Assembly (NCBI GenBank): GCA_037179385.1
Contig: CM074185.1
Coordinates: 12,594,866-12,658,865 of the forward strand
Direction: 5' to 3'
DNA length: 64,000 nt
Origin: Holothuria scabra
Taxonomy: Eukaryota > Echinodermata > Holothuroidea > Aspidochirotida > Holothuriidae
The notes under the pieces are model-generated. The model was not told the origin of the DNA. It was given only the letters and a program-made list of their open reading frames with translations, and ran no database searches. Shown here piece after piece: positions 10,276-23,773 of this stretch. The first letter of the stretch is position 1; the number at the start of each line of letters is the position of its first letter. The position numbers were made by a program, and so were the translations under genes.

Positions 10276-12495
10276 TTATTTTCACTTGGTTCAACAGATC
10301 AACATTTCAATAGTGTAGCAGAATGTTATGCCAGATGTCAGATTCATTTTGTTTTTCTTTATAATGAAATGGTCACGTTTGTCCTTGAAATTTGATTGGA
10401 ATGTGTTACTGTACACCATTTCCTGTAGATCTACTGTAGCATTACCCTTCACAATATGTGCTTACTATTGCACGGTGACATTATAATTATACATAAATTG
10501 AATGCAATGCAAAATTAATGTGCCCTGTTGACATCACAGATTTCCCATAATGCATTAAGTGCCATGAAGAAATTGCACTATTTTGGAAATTATCTTCCAA
10601 ATGCTACATGCTGTTGAAATGCAGCTTTCACCTCCTGAAAGTGAACATTTCTTTTTTGCATTGAAATCAATGAATTTTTCCTTCAGAAAATGCCTATGAA
10701 CATACCCTTACCCTTATCTTCTATGGACCTGATATTAGAAGCATTGTAAACCCACTTGGCCTAAATCTGTCCAAAAATCTCTTAATAGTGTATTTTCCTC
10801 TATTCCTATGCCATCCCCAAACGCCAATCTCCTAAACACAGTAATCTCAACCAGGGAAGCTTGTTTTGGAATCATGCCAGGTGCATTAAAATGAGCATGC
10901 TCCATAAATTATGTCAGTGCACGCCAAGAAGCAACTGCTCTTTTGTAATTGATATAATCGCTTCCAGGAAAAGGCACACTAACAGACAGAGCTCTTTTGG
11001 AACAAACTACAATTTTTTTAAGGTTTCTAGAGGTAATGTCATCATGCAAATCTGGAATTCAAATCTGCTGGGAGAAAGAAATGAAGTATGACCTATCCCT
11101 GGGCATCTTTTTTTTTTGCAAAGCCAATCTTGTCTAATAGAACTGTAATATGCAAGCCTCCAAGTATCCCACTCACATCTGGTCAAGATGAACAGGATAT
11201 TTGATTGCGTCTTAGCAGGGATCGTGAAAGAAATTACAAGATGGAAGCCCATTAAAAATGAGCAGTGCAGTGTATAACTTTGAAGATAATTATACATTAT
11301 ATGCTGCTTTGACATTTTTACATGTTTCATAATTCACAGCTCTTGAATCACAGAATTTTAAACAGTTGTTTGAGGGTCGATTACAACAGCAAGAGAAACT
11401 GAAGTGGAAGACTATCTGATATATATCTACTGAATTTTGTTTTAACTGTGTGAGACTTTTGGAAAAGTCCTTGCCCTTGTCGGAAGACAGTCTTGAGGTC
11501 AAATGTGCAATTTCTGTGGAGCAAGTATATTTTTTTCACAGTTAGATAACTTTCAATAGGAAACATTTATGGACACTATTCAAAATTGTTAATGAGAGTT
11601 CCATATTTAATTACCGTAAGATCAGATAAAACAGTAATCTGCTTTTTTGTGATTGAAAACAGTGAAAAAATGTCACAAATATACTGGCCTGAACATGTGA
11701 AAGAGGAGATATGATCTGTGACTCTTCCATTTGATAATAAGGTATGTGGATGGAATGCACTACTGTACAAGCACAGTGCTGCAACTTAAAATTGTTTTGA
11801 GTCAACCTTACTGTACATGCAGGGATTCAGCCAAAAACTCAAAAGAAGGGGTGGATTTATTACTGCCAAACCCCAAGTCCAAATTGATGCTGCCATTGTC
11901 CAAAGTTACAGGTCCACTATTCAGCAGAGCATATTGCTCCAGGGCCTGTATAGTAAGGTACAATCTGAGGTGTTTTAAAGGCTGTTGATGAAAATTCGAA
12001 CATTGCTGTAAAGGTGTCTTCCTACATAAGGAACCAAAATACTGACAATTTTTCCGTTTGAAATGAAAATGGGAGGATTTTGCCATCGATCCTTCTGAAA
12101 AGAAGGGGGCACAAATCCCCCCTTACCTGACTCTTTCCCTGACTTCCATGATAAAACCAGCATCATTTTAATCCATAAACTACCTTACAGTATCACCTCC
12201 GAACCTGCAGCCACTTAAACCAGGGTAAATTGAGTTCAGTCTGTAATCCTTTATTGCAGCTGTGTGTGGATAATTGTTTATGGGTCTACTCAGAGTTTAT
12301 TGAAATTTAATTAAGAACTCTCAGTAAGGATTCAATTTGATGTATGCCGTAAGTGTTTACTTCATGAATTCAAAGCAAACACTGACCTGAATGTACAACA
12401 TGGACTTCATTTGGAGAGGTACAGTAGCTACAGTAAACATTTTTTGCACCAGCATATGCCCACAGTTAGATCATACTGTATTCAAAAGACTTTAT
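10276..12495. other. No gene seen
   Basis: No exon with both splice sites and no element ends are visible. The block 11820-11960 has a diverged relative at 40135-40310 (AACTTGATGCTGC and GTCAAAGTTA words), so it is an old repeat. Confidence 0.45.
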
Positions 12496-12757
12496 TTAAA
12501 GGTAAAGAGCAGTCCCCCCAAAACATATTTTGAAGAAAAAGCTAAATAACACAATTTTTATCTTATTTCTCTTCATGTATCTTTCATTACATTTTATGAC
12601 TCTACTATTGCATATTCAAGGTAAACCAAGCAGTTAATTCTGGTAAATTTCACACTTAGAGAGAACAGACATTGTCACATGACTCCCTACAGCCAATCAT
12701 GAAACTGGACAGTCTACTACACTTCTTCAATTTGGGGTCACTGCTCATGCCCTTTAA
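12496..12757 (+). mobile_element. TTAA MITE family D, copy 1
   Basis: It begins TTAAAGGTAAAGAGCAGTCC and ends CACTGCTCATGCCCTTTAA. Shared internal sequence with 43168-43431: CAAGGTAAACCAAGCAGTTA and GCCAATCATGAAACTGGACA. Confidence 0.75.
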
Positions 12758-13192
12758 GGAACAGATACTGTACAGCAGTTCAAAATTGTGTCTGCTTATA
12801 TGGCTTGCATAAAAAGTAATGCTCATCAAGACCATGTTCAAAACCTAAATGGAAAAGGCCTATAGCATTAACTAAATCCAGATAAAGCCTTTAGGACTGC
12901 ATGGATATGTCTGTACCGTACAAGGACTGACTTAAAAATAAAAGCAAATCTGTCAGGCAAGTGCTCTTTTTTATACTACTCTATGTGCCTCAGCTGTGTA
13001 GGTTTTGCTTGTGAACTAAAGTAATACGAGCTATTAAAATCAATGCAATAATGCATTGAACTGACCACATGTGATGCAATGTCCATGTACTAATCTATTT
13101 AGGTCAGTGCATCACATCAGTTACTGTACTGTGGTTACATAGCAGAGGGGAAAGGTTCAGTTTTGTTTGGACATGTGATATCAGGGCTGGAA

Positions 13193-13491
13193 TTAAAGGG
13201 CCAATCCTCTCACCCCAAACTACACTCCTGGTAGGGGGGTACAGAAACTCTCCATTGGCCCAGCTTTTTGACTGACTGTTAATTCAAACAATGCAGATTA
13301 CCAAAGCTTACATTACAAAGCATGAACTGTACTGAGAGTGTTTTGATTATAGAACTTTTCTATATTCACCGTGAAGCAATAAACTGAGATTATGCCTGGA
13401 TAAGGATGAATTTCAGACAACTGTGGGAGGGGCTTAAATAAGAAGGTAAGGAGAACTGATACTGTTTGGGGTGAGAGAATTGGTCCTTTAA
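13193..13491. mobile_element. TTAA MITE family C, copy 1
   Basis: TTAAAGGGCCAATCCTCTCA ... GAGAATTGGTCCTTTAA. The body shares GCATGAACTGTACTGAGAGT and GAAGCAATAAACTGAGATT with the other copies. Confidence 0.72.
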
Positions 13492-14898
13492 GGTTCCATC
13501 AGGGCAAAGCCATTTCCCCATTCAGTTTTAAGGGCATGTCTTGTGAACTGAGAGGGCACTACTTACGCCAAACACTGTCAAGTGATTTTGTACTGACAAC
13601 AATGTAATCTCACAGGTACAGAAGGGCACAGAGGCAAATGGCCTTGGTTGTCATTAAATTTTATAGGCCAATAAGGCATTTGCCAAAAACATGAAGGCCA
13701 AGGCCCTTGATCATAGCCTTCCATTATTTCTAGTTAATATAGTTAATACTCTTGTAATAGCTTTCAGACACTCAAACTTTTTCCACAGAAACATGAGACC
13801 AGGCTACACTCTACATTATCCACAAACTGTATAAAAATGTTAGGATATATTTTCTAGTAAAATAGCTCTGAAGGAAAAAGCCCTGCAAGGAACAGTTACA
13901 GGGATAAATCTTATGGGAAAAGTATGAAGGACTAAGTAAGAGGGTCTCTCACATGTCTTATAATTATTTCATGAAATGTATGCAAACTACAGTAGCTAAA
14001 TTTGGTCACCTTTCATGTTTAAAACACTCATGGCTACTCTAAGACTGGCTTAACCCACATAATGCATACACTCCAGTATATCACAAATTGAAATTCAAAA
14101 GTACCTAAAAGGATTGTGAGGTCAAGTTTAGGGCAGGTTTCTGTAAATTTTACAAGCATGAAGATTTTCTTTCAATCATAGTTCATAAAAGACAAATACT
14201 GTAGGTTACTAGAGAAACATAACTGGTTCTTTTGTAGGTTGTTTTAGTAGCTCTAGTCCACCAGTATTAAGAAGATCAATCAGATTTGTTACTGACCATT
14301 TTTGCATGCAGTTACAGACAAAGGGGTGACATTTTAAGCTGATGGAGTCAATTAATGCTGCTTTTCACAATTGTAACCTAGGCTGAGGTGAAAAGAATCC
14401 TCTTCTCAGGGTTTATAGTAATTGGAGTTCATACATGTTGGGTGGGCACATATATCTCTTCATACACAAATTTATACTGTACCTTACACTATGTTGACAC
14501 ATGCAGAAAAAACTGAGGCGCCCCATGTTCCTACTGCTTATCCTGTGCCAAAACTAGTCCACATGGCAAAAGGGGGGAGGGGACATCCGATGAGACCAAA
14601 ATATTAAATGAGAAAGCGTCCTCAAGAACAGAAGTAAATAAAGGTTGAAATCAAAATTATGCAAGGGTTCACAAGACAAAAAAAATCAGACATGTCTTTG
14701 TGTTTTTAATATTGGTCTTATGAACCTTTGGTTTTCAAACCCTGCTACATTTTCAGTCTCACGGGCCTTCGTTCCCATGGACCATGCTGTGACCAGCAAA
14801 GTGCCCAGCACTCCAAAAATTCTAGGCACATCTCTGGAACTGGAATGTTAACTTGTTAAATAGAGTTCATACCTCAATTTATGACTTTCTAATTAGTG

Positions 14899-15055
14899 TT
14901 GCTCTGAATTTTTTTCCCTACTTCAATGCTTATGCAGAGCATCATGCACCATAGCAGTTTTGTCTTAAGTTTCAGTTTGGTATGACTTGACCTTGGAATC
15001 AAACCAGGGCCTCCCACATGAGGAGTGAATCCCCTAACACTTGACCATTTGTGGT
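14899..15055 (-). mobile_element. SINE copy, partial
   Basis: It contains TTTCCCTACTTCAATGCTTA, GAGCATCATGCACCATAGCA and a box-B-like GGTTTGATTCC on the minus strand. It abuts MITE family C copy 2. Confidence 0.55.
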
Positions 15056-15056
15056 T

Positions 15057-15332
15057 TTAAAGGGTTAATCCTCTCACCCAAAAACTACAATTTTGTAGTT
15101 GTCCACAAAAATTGTCTATTCGCTCAGCTCTTTGATTGGCAACTACAGTACCAAACTTAATATATTACACAGCATGAACTGTACTGAGAGTGTTTTGACA
15201 TTTACACAGTTAGCTTTTCTATATACTCGCCCTGAAGCAATAAACTAAGATTGTGTCTGGCTGAGGATGACTTAGACAATTATGGGAGTGGCATAAGTAA
15301 GGAATGTTTGGTGTAAGGGAATTGGGCCTTAA
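15057..15332. mobile_element. TTAA MITE family C, copy 2
   Basis: It starts TTAAAGGGTTAATCCTCTCA and ends GGAATTGGGCCTTAA. Shared core: AGCATGAACTGTACTGAGAG and GCAATAAACTAAGATTGTGT. Confidence 0.7.
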
Positions 15333-16747
15333 AGGGCTGAAAAGACAATTAAATGCCCATGCAATATGTTCCTACTGCAACCTATATAAGGGGTCTGAAT
15401 AATCCTTTATTGCGTTTTAATGATTAAACAACTTGACATTTAAAACAATGTTAGCTAAGCTTAGGACCATGTGTTGAACAGATGTAATGTGACAGGTTAT
15501 GAAACCCTCTACAACATATCATCATGACTGTCCAGGTGAAGAGCACATACTATGTGTTTTATAACAGATACTTATTGACATACAGTACATACGTGTGCAG
15601 TACCTCTCCTACAAACTATGGAACACACGAGATAACGAGACCTTGCACCTGGAGTGTTGCCGCCATAAGATTCAACATACCAGCTTACGTACGATCAATC
15701 TGTTATGAAATTCATTATGCCATATTTCAGATAACATTCTGAAGCCTAAAGGTCTGTGAAATACCATCATTACCAAATAAAAAGGTTAGGAATGAGTTAG
15801 AGAGGTTTTACAGCTAAGTGTGAAATGGAGGGAAAACGAGTCATGCAGTGATTCACAACTGGAAAAAAGGCTGTTGCCAGCATGACTTAAACCGATCGGT
15901 TAAAAACTGAACACTTAAATCTCATCTAACCTCATCCAAGTTTTAACCTCATCTAACTAAGCATGAGGGAACAGTTAAGGAGCCATTCAAATTCCTTTCC
16001 TTTGGTGGGGCAAACTTTCTATCTCCTCTTCTCCAACCCCAATGCTTATTTTGATATTTTCTAACTTCTCACTCCACCTCCTTACTAATTACCCTCTCAG
16101 GATGTGAACCACTATTTGTGAATCCTTAATGTAATAACATACCTCCCGAGTGACCCGCATTTCGCGGGTTGGACCCGCATTTGGGCACCCAAACCCGCGC
16201 TGACCCGCCAAGCACTCTGAAAAACCAGCATTTCAAATCCCTGAAGTATTCTTAGTTAGAGAACCACACAAATTGGCAAATACTGTAATTCAGCTTACTA
16301 ATAACAAATTAAGTAAATCGTATCACGGTGCTATACAATGCATAGCCTAAGTACGTACAGAATTATGCTAGCTGTCGCAACATTGTTATCAGCTAATCTT
16401 CGCAGCAGGTATTGAATATATTCCTGTCACTGAGACCAAGCCAAGCAGTGCTGGTGTATAGTGATTGTAGTCAGCCACTAGTGGGGTCCATCAGCCTTAA
16501 ATCTTTTTTTCATGGTCTAAAATTAACTTCAAATCCTAATATTCTGAGAAATTGAGGGAATCAAGAGGCACTTCAGTGTACAAAGAACCATTGTAAAGGT
16601 AAGCAAGGAAATTGAAAGATTGAAGGTAATGGACCCCAGTTAAAAATGTCCATTTAAAACCAGACCATCACATGACTGTCTGGATTTTTCTATATGATCA
16701 TGTACACATGTCATAAAAGAATAATAAAAAAAAAAAAAAACACTCAC

Positions 16748-17067
16748 CTCAAATTTGAACAAGGTTACATCAAACTTTTCAGGTGACTGCAGCTGCACTT
16801 CCCACGTTACGTTCACATTAGAGTTTAAAACAACAACAAGAGTTTTTGTTTGTATAGTCTCACTCTGAGGATCAATGTTTACAAGGACATTTGCTGGTGA
16901 TGAACCAGCATGGGTCGAGTTATAATTTAAGACATGAATTTGTTGTATCAGTCCACGACTGTTCGTTTGGCATCCTGCATCAAGGTCTGCCTCTTCTCGG
17001 TATGAAGCTTGAAGGTAAGATGAATCTGATGACCTTCGCAGCCGGCACTCCTGGCTACTGACAAATG
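16748..17067 (-). CDS. TGFBR3: Betaglycan/endoglin-like gene, orphan-domain exon (exon B)
   Basis: The acceptor (CTTTCATTAAACAG) and donor (GAG then GTGAGTG) enclose 320 bases. These start with the last two bases of a codon opened by exon A, followed by 106 uninterrupted codons. The protein has a cysteine near the start (QECRL) and a second 25 residues later (DAGCQT). It continues with IQQIHVLNY, a segment VLVNIDPQSE, and KTLVVVLNSNVNVTWEV. This is the order in vertebrate betaglycan: two early cysteines, the (E/Q)xHVLN motif, then the 'SVVFLLNS...W' strand of the first orphan domain. That extracellular region helps bind TGF-beta/BMP-family ligands. Endoglin is related, and invertebrates may have one ancestral gene, so 'betaglycan/endoglin-like' is safer than a strict orthology call. 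Later exons (second orphan half, ZP domain, membrane segment) were not found between 1 and 16747. The donor is followed by a poly-T run on this strand. Confidence 0.8.
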
Positions 17068-17146
17068 CTGTTTAATGAAAGGAAAGAAAGGGAAACGGAT
17101 GTTTAAATTGATCAATTGTATCAGACCTAGTGTTCAATGAAACTGT

Positions 17147-17475
17147 GGTCTCACATACCCCACGCTCGATGTAACACCTTCTTACCTTGGGCTCGAGTAA
17201 CGTGGGAACATGAGTTGACTGGAAGTCGGTGTTTAAATTTCAATCCACCTTAGATCGCAGGGTTGTGTGGTTTTAAACACCCTGTTTGTTTTAATCAAGC
17301 AAGGCCCCATGTGTTTATGGCACTGATGACAGGTATTTTGCAACATTTCACAGTAATTGGTACTGTATGTGAATATTTGGTCTCGTTACTATGGTAAAGT
17401 AGCACCACCCAAACGACGAAACACTGGGCACGTGAGAACACAGACTGGAAAACAAGGGGTACTGTACATGAGACC
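17147..17475. mobile_element. Element family B, copy beside exon B
   Basis: It has ends GGTCTCACATACCCCACGCT and GGGGTACTGTACATGAGACC. It lies only 80 bases from the acceptor of the betaglycan-like exon, on the intron side. Confidence 0.72.
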
Positions 17476-17731
17476 AAGCCTACAGGCTGAAACAAAATAT
17501 GGAAACTTAGGAGGGAGGGAATTCCCCCCTTTCAAATGTTCAAGGGATTTAAGTAGTTTTCCCCACCTCCATGGTGAGTGTATAAGCTACTATACACTTA
17601 CCCCTTGCTTCATCTAAAATGAATGTGAATATACTGTAATACCTGTACATGGTCAGACAAAAAACCTTGTAGGTCAGTCAAGGTACATACAACAGTGAAG
17701 AAATTTCTATCAAACAACTTTTTCTTTGCCG

Positions 17732-17848
<117 letters not shown>

Positions 17849-18082
17849 AATTTTACCGCCCAGTTTCCAGCCTACTGGTTCAAGTCCAGCCAGCCAAGGC
17901 CTTTTTTTCAGTTGTGGCTCACTGGCTTGTTTTCCCTACTACATTGCTTACGTGGAGCATCACGCACAATGGCACTCGGTTCCATTTTTAGAGTCTTTGG
18001 TATGACTCAACCTGGGAATAAAACCCTGGGACTTCTGTGTGAGGGGCAGATGCCCTTACCGTTAGACCATCCATGGGGTTGT
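17849..18082 (-). mobile_element. tRNA-derived SINE
   Basis: Read leftward, it begins with a tRNA-like head: box A region GGTCTAACGGTAAGGGCATC and a decayed box B GGGTTTTATTCCCAGG. A body follows, shared with the copies at 5935, 14899, 18355 and 42795 (GTGAGCCACAACTG, CTGGAAACTGGGCGGTAAAA). It ends in the tetranucleotide tail at 17732-17848. Confidence 0.72.
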
Positions 18083-18354
18083 TTTTCTTTGCTGGAAACA
18101 TGTTCTCTTTTTTGGGGGGGGGGGAATTATACAGATACATTACTCTGAAATTTAGCATAAAAAATGCACTGCCAAAGGTGGATCAGGAGGCAACAACTAT
18201 CTTTATACTGACTGACAGCTGCATACTGAAATAATTTTGCTCACTCAGTTTGTTTCTCATCTTCACTTCAGAAATTCAAATGTTCATTCTCCAAAATTAA
18301 ACAAATTAGGGTAGATGGGAATCAAATTACATACATGTAGTAGGTTGGCTTACA

Positions 18355-18545
18355 TAAATTTTGCCACCCAGTTTCAAACCAATTGGTTCGAATTGGGCTG
18401 GTCATCCATTTTTCTAGTTGTGGCTCACTCTTAGTCCAAAGCACAAGCACAAAGGCAGTAGGCTCTAGTTTAAAAGTCTTTGGTATGTCCCCTCCAGGAC
18501 TCGAACTCCCAACCCTCGGATGTAGCAGGTGATGAGGAGCAATTA
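18355..18545 (-). mobile_element. SINE copy, diverged
   Basis: It shares TTTTGCCACCCAGTTTC, AGTTGTGGCTCACT and AGTCTTTGGTATG with the copy at 17849. Box B survives as GAGTTCGAGTCCTGG on the minus strand. Confidence 0.6.
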
Positions 18546-20439
18546 CATATTGTACAGAAGACCTCGAGTATAGATGTTGTGTCTTGAAATAAAAGCAAAA
18601 TTGTGTATTTTTGGCAACATTTCAGCACATCATTCTACTTTATGTTACACTGATATTATGCCTTGAAAACATTCACTGTACATAGAACACCCACTGTACC
18701 TGTACAAACCTATAGATGTAGTATTTGTATACACTCTGGGTAGTATTACCATTCTACATAAGATTCTACAACATCACGCTTAATAGTACATTGACCTAGC
18801 TACCTGTCAGCAAAAGACTGAATGTATTTGACAGTTAGGGACTACGGTTTCTCATGAAAAAAATACATTGAAACTATGTCGATGTCTTTTACCATTCTCA
18901 AGATATAGGGAACCTCTTTGAACGTTTCTGGAATATACCTTGTTGCATATAATGTTTCACAGTATACCAGTATATCTGAAAGAACTGGTGTCATGTGGGC
19001 CTACCAGTACCACTACCACCACCAACCATATGGTAACGAAGCATTGTGGGGATACTTTGTCCAACTGAAAAATATCTCTTAAAAGTACTGCCATTGAAAG
19101 AAATATTACTGATATAAAAACATCATTTTTAACTATTTGATGAATGCCTTGTGTCTTTAAACATTTACGATAACAGGAAACAGGGCTGAAAGTTAACAGT
19201 CGTCCGAACGTCTGTGACGAGTAAAAAGTGTGTCAGACAACTACTTTCACTCTTTTGGCTTCTCTGACAGACGAGTAGATTTTGTACTAAGCTACTAGCC
19301 ATTTATGCACACATATCCCACACACATTGAAAAATACCTCTCAAAAAATTACCCCAAGAAAGTGATACTAAGAAGATGGTATCGCCCGTCATTCATCACT
19401 GAACAATTTAAGTTCAAAAGGACATGTTTTGGTAATTTCCACTTGAGAGGTGTTTGTCTTGGAATCTTCTTTGGTGAACTTATGAAAATGATAAAGAGCT
19501 GTTCTACAGTATTTAACTCCTTGCCTCCATCTTTTATTTAAACCTACTTGTACGTTTTATGTTCATTCATCTTTCCGCATGTAAACACAACCGGCTTGAT
19601 TGCAATACATTCAGACGCACAGGCCCAGCAGACTTTTTTATTGCAGGTGTAGCCTAACAAAATACATCATTGAATGTACCTATGAGAGTAGTGTCATCAA
19701 AATCGGCGTTGAAAAAAATTACTAACATTTGTTGCTGGTTGAAACTCACTCTCCACTAGTTTTCAGAGTCTCAAATACACATACAAACACAAAACTGTTG
19801 CACTCAAACCCTTGTCAAATATGTCCTAAATGTTTCATTGGCCATATGACAGAGTAACTGCTGTTTGTTAATTCTAGAATAGCCTAACATTATCCGACTT
19901 TATGGGACAACCGACCTACCGCTCACGATTCTGAAGGAATCTAGCACACCTCGTTGAGATAAAAGTTGACGTAAAATGTTCACTAGCACATTGCTTAAAC
20001 TAATTTTTGTACCGAGCACATGATTTAATCAACTGTTGGAGTTTAAACGAATCAAGCATCATGGCTCCATGTTTCAAGTAAATGCAACACTGTGGGAAAA
20101 GTATACATACAATTGTGATGTACACACAGCCATGCAGTTATGTTTGCCCAATGCCAACAGCCAAAGAAACAGGTTCTCACCGCCTGCAGCTAGCTTGGGA
20201 TGCGTGTGTTGGTGCTTCCAAGAAAGTTTGAGCTGTTCTGTTGAGGGTACCTGATAAATTTTTGGCGGGAAAAGCGATCAGTGTAGAAACTTCATGAATG
20301 AATGTTTTGTTTACTATGTACGTAATCGCAAACCACATTGTGTGCCTTCTCTTTGGTTTCGATGATAGTAGAAACCTATGCAGTCTTGATGACATGTGTT
20401 GCGTGTGTGTGTGTGTGTGTGTGGGTGTTTTTGATGCCT
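18546..20439. other. No gene seen in intron
   Basis: Scattered short frames only. Nothing with coding composition or recognisable termini. Confidence 0.5.
20402..20424. repeat. (GT)n microsatellite
   Basis: This is a run of about 11 GT units beside the start of the first tandem array. Confidence 0.9.
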
Positions 20440-22510
20440 TGATTGTTAACACAATATCTCAAGATAGGAATACCTGACAGTTTTCAAACTTGCTACATAG
20501 ATACCCCTTATTACAAAAAAGAAGTGTATTAATTTTGGTGAAGGTCAAAGGTCATCTGGGGTCACCAGCAGGGTTGTTCCAAAAGTGGTCAAAACCGGTT
20601 TTGACCACAAAACGGTTTTAACCTGGTTTAAACCGGGCAAAAGTAGGTTTAAACCGGTCAAAACTGGTCAAAACCTTTGTTTGTTAAAAAGAGTAAGCAT
20701 AAATTCATACATCTAACCAACTGTGATATAGGAATGGCTTTGGATGTGTCAGTAGTAAAACTTAGGTTTTGCTTGCTTGCTGATTATATTTTACTAATTT
20801 GACCCCCAAAATTGTATACTCTCAATAATGGCATATGGTGCAATGTGGAAATTATCCTATACAGATTATGTGTACTGCAAAGTTAAAAGAAAGCTTACAC
20901 TATGCCCTATTGTGCTGGGTTTGATATATGTGTACTAGTCTATAACCAAACTTATCTAACTGTGTAGGCCTAGGTCTTTCATATTTAATTTAGAGAAGTA
21001 ATTGTAATTGTTTTCAAAATGTTTTCAACTCTGTATTCTGAATGTTTTAATTGATAGTGGTAGTCAAAGGTAAATTGAATGTTTGTTGTGGATCCTGTGA
21101 AATAAATGTGTATCTTAGTTCAAAGAAAGCTTACACTATAGGGTAAATTAGGGGTTTTTCAACCACTTATGGGATTTTGGTTTTTAAAATTAAATCAAGC
21201 AAGGTAATTGAACCAACATACATTTGGTCAGCACCTCCAATAACTGTACTTACAATTTATTTGTGTCTTTGATTTGATTAGTTTCCTCCTATTGGGATAT
21301 GAAATGTTAACAAAAGAGGTCGAAAATTGACTATTTCAACCTACAGTACCTTAGGGTGTTTCCACTATCCCTATTGAAAACCATGCAAGTTTATGGTAAA
21401 ATTAACTTCATGAGGGTCATAAGAGGTAATCATCCAAATGTTGTGATAAAAGTTACCAATGAAGATAGCTCTTTTACATTTGGTAAATGACCATAAATTA
21501 TGCCTCTTGAAATAAAAATTGATCAAATTTCTATAATTTCAATGATTTTATGAAGGTTTAAAACTAGGTGGTTGAAAATAGCCTTAGACATTGAAGTGTC
21601 GGGAGGTTTTCAACCTCCCCACTAAAAGAAAGCACAGACAATTTGGGAGCAAGTTCTGTTTGTGACAACATCCCTCCAACTTATTTTTATTTAGTTTTTA
21701 AAGTCTGACCACTTAATAATCCAAAGTGTGGGTATAAAGATATGTGGAAATAAGCAATGTGGCTTATGGACCATTATAAGAAAACACGATTTTTAACCAA
21801 GCTCATCTGCATTTGGCTTTTGAGTTCAGATTTTTTGTTTTAAATGGTTCAGGTCAAAAGGTGGGTGATTTTTAACTGCCATAAGTTCAAATTACTTGTT
21901 GATAAAGCCTTTGGAACTGTTGTTTCTTCAAGATATTTACAATTTGCAGAAAAGACTTAGGTGGTCGGAAATAGCCTGTAGGTTGAAAACCCCCTAGTTA
22001 ACCCTACCCTACTGTGCTGTTTTATTTGTCCTAGGCTTTAGTTAAGGTTTGTGACATTTACTGGACAAGTTCTGATCTATTTTAGTTGAAAAATAGGAAA
22101 TTTTGAGTTTTGACCAGTTTTGACCACTTTTATGTAGTCAAAACTGACCGGTTTAAACCAGGTTAAAACCGGTTTTCACCAGGCGGTTTAAACCACACCG
22201 GTTAAAACTGAACAACCCTGGTCACCAGAGGTCAAACTCTGGAAAATTTGTTTGCACAATGTCTCAAGGTTACTTAACTTGGATAGATGTCATAATTGGT
22301 AAACAGTATCCATGCATTATAGTCAAGATATGCACTGTCATTTTTGGTGCAGGTCAAAGGTCATCTGGGACCATTCTCTGAAAACCATATTTGCACAATA
22401 TCTTCAGGTATAAAAGTTGGATTGATTTAATGATACTTTGCATGTAGATGTGTTAGTTTGAAGAAGAACCATTCAGTGTTTGGTGGAGGTCAAAGGTCAT
22501 CTTGGTGCAT
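20440..22510 (+). repeat. AGGTCAAAGGTCATC tandem array, split by a hAT-like element
   Basis: About three diverged units (20440-20568 and 22221-22510) share ACAATATCTCAAG near the start and GGAGGTCAAAGGTCATCTGG near the end, spacing about 130-160 bases. The element at 20569-22220 sits inside one unit. Confidence 0.7.
20569..22220. mobile_element. hAT-like non-autonomous DNA transposon with perfect 8-bp target duplication
   Basis: The ends are CAGGGTTGTTC and GAACAACCCTG (11-bp inverted repeats). They are flanked on both sides by GTCACCAG (20561-20568 and 22221-22228). Inside each end is a cluster of GGTTTTAACC / GGTTTAAACC / GGTCAAAACC words, a likely transposase-binding array. No transposase frame is visible in the 1.65 kb. 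It has split a unit of the TGACCTTTGACC-type array, whose halves read continuously across the insertion. Confidence 0.9.
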
Positions 22511-23232
22511 AAGCAGGGGTTAGATATATTATTTGCATAATTTGTCATTGAAACCTCAATGAATTTTTGCATTCTGGTTTATTGTCATTTTCAGTTGGAC
22601 AACCAAAAATGATTTCGGACACCCAAAAGTTTGACGAGAGGTTGTCCGATGGACAACCTAAAACAATTCTTAAAAATCAGGCCTGGGAAATGTTAACTTG
22701 ATTAACATTCTGCACCATTCAAGACATAAATTTCACCTAGGAATTTCTGACATTGCTGTTTAATGTTTATTTTGCAGAATCACACAATTTCACACAATCT
22801 TCCCACGATTGCCCCTTAAAGTATATATGCTTTTATACTGTATTATGTATAGAATAGAAGAGCACTGGTGGTTTAAATTCACTTTTTCAACATAGGATAT
22901 GAATTAGAAATTTGCAGACAAAGAACCGTAGCATGGCAAGCTCTGACAAGAATGGGCTCCAATGAATTCTGACGCAGTGAGATAATTGGGCTGCTCCTAT
23001 GTACTTATTGTGTGTGAAAGAGAATGTTCAAAATTAACACAACAAAGTGCTAATGGGACTTCACACAGAGCAAATCCTGTTTAAAACATTGCCACATGGT
23101 CACTTGAAATTGACAGACTTGCTTAAATAATGCATTGTTAGCTAGTTGCTAGCCTACTGTAGTAGTACAGTAATTTTTATGGTACAACAGATTCCCCAAA
23201 ACTCCCTGGTTTGGGAGTCTGTGAGGGACGAT

Positions 23233-23358
23233 ACCTACCTCCTATCACCCTATGTATACCATTTATACCTATACTTACCGTCTGGCAACCTTTGACACCG
23301 TGGATATCCTACCAGCGGAGGGCGCATAACACCCTATGGCTCCATACTGCATTTTGCC
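23233..23358 (+). repeat. DIRS inverted terminal repeat, left arm
   Basis: This arm runs from ACCTACCTCCTATCACC to CATTTTGCC. It pairs with 29764-29889 over 126 bases with three differences. A further 43 bases outside it (23190-23232) have no partner in the right arm but are matched by the internal complementary region. Confidence 0.92.
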
Positions 23359-23675
23359 GACACCAAGGGTTTGGCATCAGCAACCCCAAGAGGGAGAAGT
23401 GCTCTACCTGCAGGAGAGAAGACATCCATAAGACAAACAAGACAGCCTAAGGCCTACGCAAGTGAGTTAGTCTTACCTCAACGGAGCGTAATCCTGGTCT
23501 CGGCCGGCGGATGGTGACTGCATGTACTGGTCAGAGTCCGTCCCTACATAAGTGACAAGTGATACAAATGGGTTAGAAGGCCAAGGAGATTAGAGGGGCC
23601 GGCCGAATTTACATAGTGGTCCTCTGATGGTAGGTAGAGCCGGATGGTGACTGGAAGGCGGACAACGGGAGGGAT

Positions 23676-23773
23676 GGTGATAGGAGGTAGGTATCGTCCC
23701 TCACAGACTCCCAAACCAGGGAGTTTTGGGGAGTCTATTTCGCTCCTCACCTACCTCCTATCACCCTATGTAT
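23676..23773. repeat. DIRS internal complementary region
   Basis: Bases 23676-23734 are the reverse complement of the left extremity (23190-23248). Bases 23731-23773 are the reverse complement of the right extremity. The two meet at GGGGAGTCTATTT, so this block mirrors a head-to-tail joint of the element's two ends, as expected for the template that closes the DIRS circular intermediate. It lies directly after the recombinase frame, whose first stop beyond the premature one is at 23777-23779. Confidence 0.9.

Noticed and set aside
16141..16210. End of a DNA transposon (ACCCGC-rich block)
   Set aside because: The CCCGCATTT repeats look like a subterminal region, but no partner end or duplication was found within the next few kilobases.
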